A stretch of 7,444 nucleotides of DNA, taken from the NCBI GenBank assembly GCA_030043175.1, contig JASHYD010000039.1:1-7444 (forward strand), in the 5' to 3' direction. This DNA is from Xanthobacteraceae bacterium. GTDB taxonomy: Bacteria; Pseudomonadota; Alphaproteobacteria; Rhizobiales; Xanthobacteraceae. A program made the translations under genes and the position numbers. The notes under the pieces were generated by a model that saw only the letters and a program-made list of their open reading frames with translations, was not told where the DNA came from and searched no databases. Shown here one piece after another: positions 6,134-7,444 of this stretch (within the stretch, counting starts at the first letter, position 1; each line of letters begins with the position of its first letter).

Positions 6134-7171
6134 GGCGTGTCCCAGGCATCTGCGTCAAGCACGCTGAGCTGAGGGGCCGCAACGGTTTTGACCAAGTGAG
6201 CGGATTTAATTCCGTCTGAGAATAGGCGGTGGTGGATTGCCTCACCCGTGCGGCCGGGATCACCGGGGGTTGCGTTCGCGCGACCGCCATTGAGGAACAG
6301 CAGCCCGAACCGGCAGGTCGCGGGCGCTCATCATGAACGATAGGCTGGATGGATGCACGATGGCTCAAGAACATGTTGGCCAGCGCGTGCGGAAAAATCT
6401 TCCATGTCGATTGGCTTTGCGATTTGCCGCGCAAAGCTTTGAAAGATGTCCACCCTGGTTGCCTGCCAATTGATCGTGCCGCGTTGAAGTCCCGATTGTT
6501 GTAGAACCAGAGACCCCCGGCTGCCTGGCTTCCGCGCGCGGGCCGCTTTTGCCGGATCTCCAATGTTTCGAGGGCCACCGGGTGATAAATGCCCGAACGC
6601 GCCATCAGCAGATCGCGCACGGTCGCCTGCTTCTCAAGGCCCAGTAGGTGCTGCGAGGGGTGTCGGACGCGCAGAAATCGCTGCTTCAGCAGGCCATGGG
6701 GCTAATCCAAGGGCCATAGGATCCAGCCGGCGCAATGGATGCATTCGTGGCCGCGCAATTGGCTAATCCTGCGGATTGGGGCGCTGTTCCCCTCGATATT
6801 CACACAACAAACGAGCGGGTCCACGTGTGAGCGCCGCCACGCTCCGACATCACTGAGGTGAGCCGGCGTATCCGGTCAAAATGTTCGTCCTGGGCCTGTT
6901 CTAAAGGCCACTGCGCCGCGCGGATAGTAATCGCCCGGGTGTGATCTGCGTGAGCGCGTCCAGCGCCCCATCGCGGCTGAGTTCCGCGTCAAGGAGACGG
7001 TGGCTGTCCAAGATCCGAAGCAAGCCGAACTGCCATCACCTCGGTAACGGCAGTGGCAATTCTGACCCTGAGCGGCTACACGGAGCTGAACGACGACCAA
7101 AGGTGTCCGATGAAGCAATCTGCCGTCCCAGCCCCGACGCGCATCACCGCGCCACGGGGCAAGCCGGCGCG

Positions 7172-7195
7172 CCCGTGACTCGGAGGACTATCGTT
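7172..7195 (+). repeat. Copy B of an imperfect inverted pair
   Basis: CCCGTGACTCGGA is followed by GGACTATCGTT, the partner of 6111-6133 in opposite orientation about 1 kb away. The GGAGGA inside it resembles a ribosome binding site, but no ATG follows at the right distance. The pair could be two relics of the same gene start or an unrelated inverted duplication. Confidence 0.5.
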
Positions 7196-7270
7196 GATTT
7201 TATTCACCTTTTGTCGCAGCGTTTCGGGAACGCGAACGTCAAGGCCTACACTCCACCAGAATCCTTTATC

Positions 7271-7285
7271 CGCCGGTGGCCGGCG
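7271..7285. promoter_or_regulatory. GC-rich palindrome upstream of the amidase gene
   Basis: CGCCGG-TGG-CCGGCG is a perfect 6-bp inverted repeat with a 3-nt centre, 86 nt before the amidase ATG. It could be an operator or an mRNA hairpin in the leader; no T run follows, so it is not an intrinsic terminator. Short GC palindromes arise easily by chance in such DNA. Confidence 0.25.
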
Positions 7286-7357
7286 ATTCCAACGTCCGCA
7301 AAAAGGTCTCGGCTTGGAAGCATTGCGAACGTCGGACTCGGACCACTAGCTCAGTTC

Positions 7358-7363
7358 AGAAGG
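7358..7363 (+). promoter_or_regulatory. Ribosome binding site of the amidase gene
   Basis: AGAAGG lies 7 nt before the ATG at 7371. It supports this as the true start, in agreement with where the family's conserved N-terminus begins. Confidence 0.7.
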
Positions 7364-7370
7364 CCCATTC

Positions 7371-7444
7371 ATGAAGCATCATCACCTGCATGCCAGCCCG
7401 GAAACGTGCCATTGGGGTTTCTTCGAGGCCAAGCTGCAGCCCGT
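7371..7444 (+). CDS. Acetamidase/formamidase (FmdA/AmdA family), 3'-partial
   Basis: Only 24 codons plus two bases are in the window. They encode MKHHHL, one alanine-containing step, then SPETCHWGFFEAKLQP. This fits the characteristic opening of the FmdA/AmdA family ('HH-L-x-A-T/S-P-E-T-x-H-W-G-Y/F-F-D/E', then the first beta strand 'L-x-P-V'). Known for the family: about 300-400 residue cytosolic enzymes that hydrolyse formamide or acetamide to ammonia and formate or acetate. They often sit beside amide/urea ABC transporters, which would lie to the right of this window. A clear ribosome binding site fixes the start. Assignment rests on a short segment, but the PET-x-HWG motif is distinctive. 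Formamidase and acetamidase cannot be distinguished from this fragment. Confidence 0.85.
   Translation, partial: MKHHHLHASPETCHWGFFEAKLQP

Larger units (their letters stand above)
5722..7370. other. About 1.65 kb without a supportable gene
   Basis: Open frames up to 218 codons (minus strand, 5964-6620) occur, but their products are rich in Arg, Ser and Pro with no recognisable motif or good start. They read like GC-rich shadow frames. Short protein-like stretches on the + strand, none with a full gene structure, are 5727-5936 (includes ANANTIGALRLNSIRQT), 6735-6830 (MDAFVAAQLANPADWGAV) and about 6930-7047 (includes RVQRPIAAEFRVKETVAV). Together they suggest decayed coding DNA. No tRNA, transposase or CRISPR repeat was found. 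Confidence 0.4.

Noticed and set aside
5964..6620. 218-codon minus-strand open frame
   Set aside because: Composition is Arg/Ser/Pro-rich throughout with no domain, signal or plausible start signal. It is typical of a chance frame in GC-rich DNA.

Overview
The window looks like chromosomal DNA from a GC-rich alphaproteobacterium, most likely Bradyrhizobium or a close relative. This is inferred from three things. The left edge carries a Bug-type transporter binding protein next to a TauD/TfdA-type dioxygenase, an arrangement common in such soil bacteria. The right half contains a membrane module ('RFLIIFF...ATLAWQS') that I recall from Bradyrhizobium hypothetical proteins. Genes are sparse and separated by apparently decayed DNA, as in accessory regions of those genomes. 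No tRNA, rRNA, CRISPR array or intact transposase was seen.

Left block (1-1728, + strand): the 3' part of a periplasmic tricarboxylate-transporter-type (Bug/TctC) solute-binding protein is followed 21 nt later by a complete Fe(II)/2-oxoglutarate-dependent dioxygenase. The dioxygenase has every catalytic residue in TauD-like spacing. The two probably form a capture-and-oxidise operon for an unknown organic acid. An AT-rich intergenic hairpin (1825-1876) separates it from a convergent, zinc-independent quinone-oxidoreductase-like MDR enzyme (2076-2999, - strand).

Middle (3014-4077): about 1 kb in which I can defend no gene.

Main curiosity (4078-5721, + strand): a 547-residue open frame of unknown function. 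It has two N-terminal membrane segments, a helical cytoplasmic region, then eight tandem 66-bp units encoding a strongly cationic 22-residue amphipathic repeat, often punctuated by proline, and finally a third membrane segment. A diverged ninth copy of the repeat lies just before that last membrane segment. An internal ribosome binding site and ATG-ATG lie between the array and the C-terminal module. This suggests that two genes were joined, and that the array was seeded from the juxtamembrane segment of the downstream one.

Right block (5722-7370): about 1.65 kb without a defensible gene, containing a 23/24-nt imperfect inverted pair. At the right edge the first 24 codons of an acetamidase/formamidase begin (7371 onward, + strand), preceded by a good ribosome binding site and a GC-rich palindrome.
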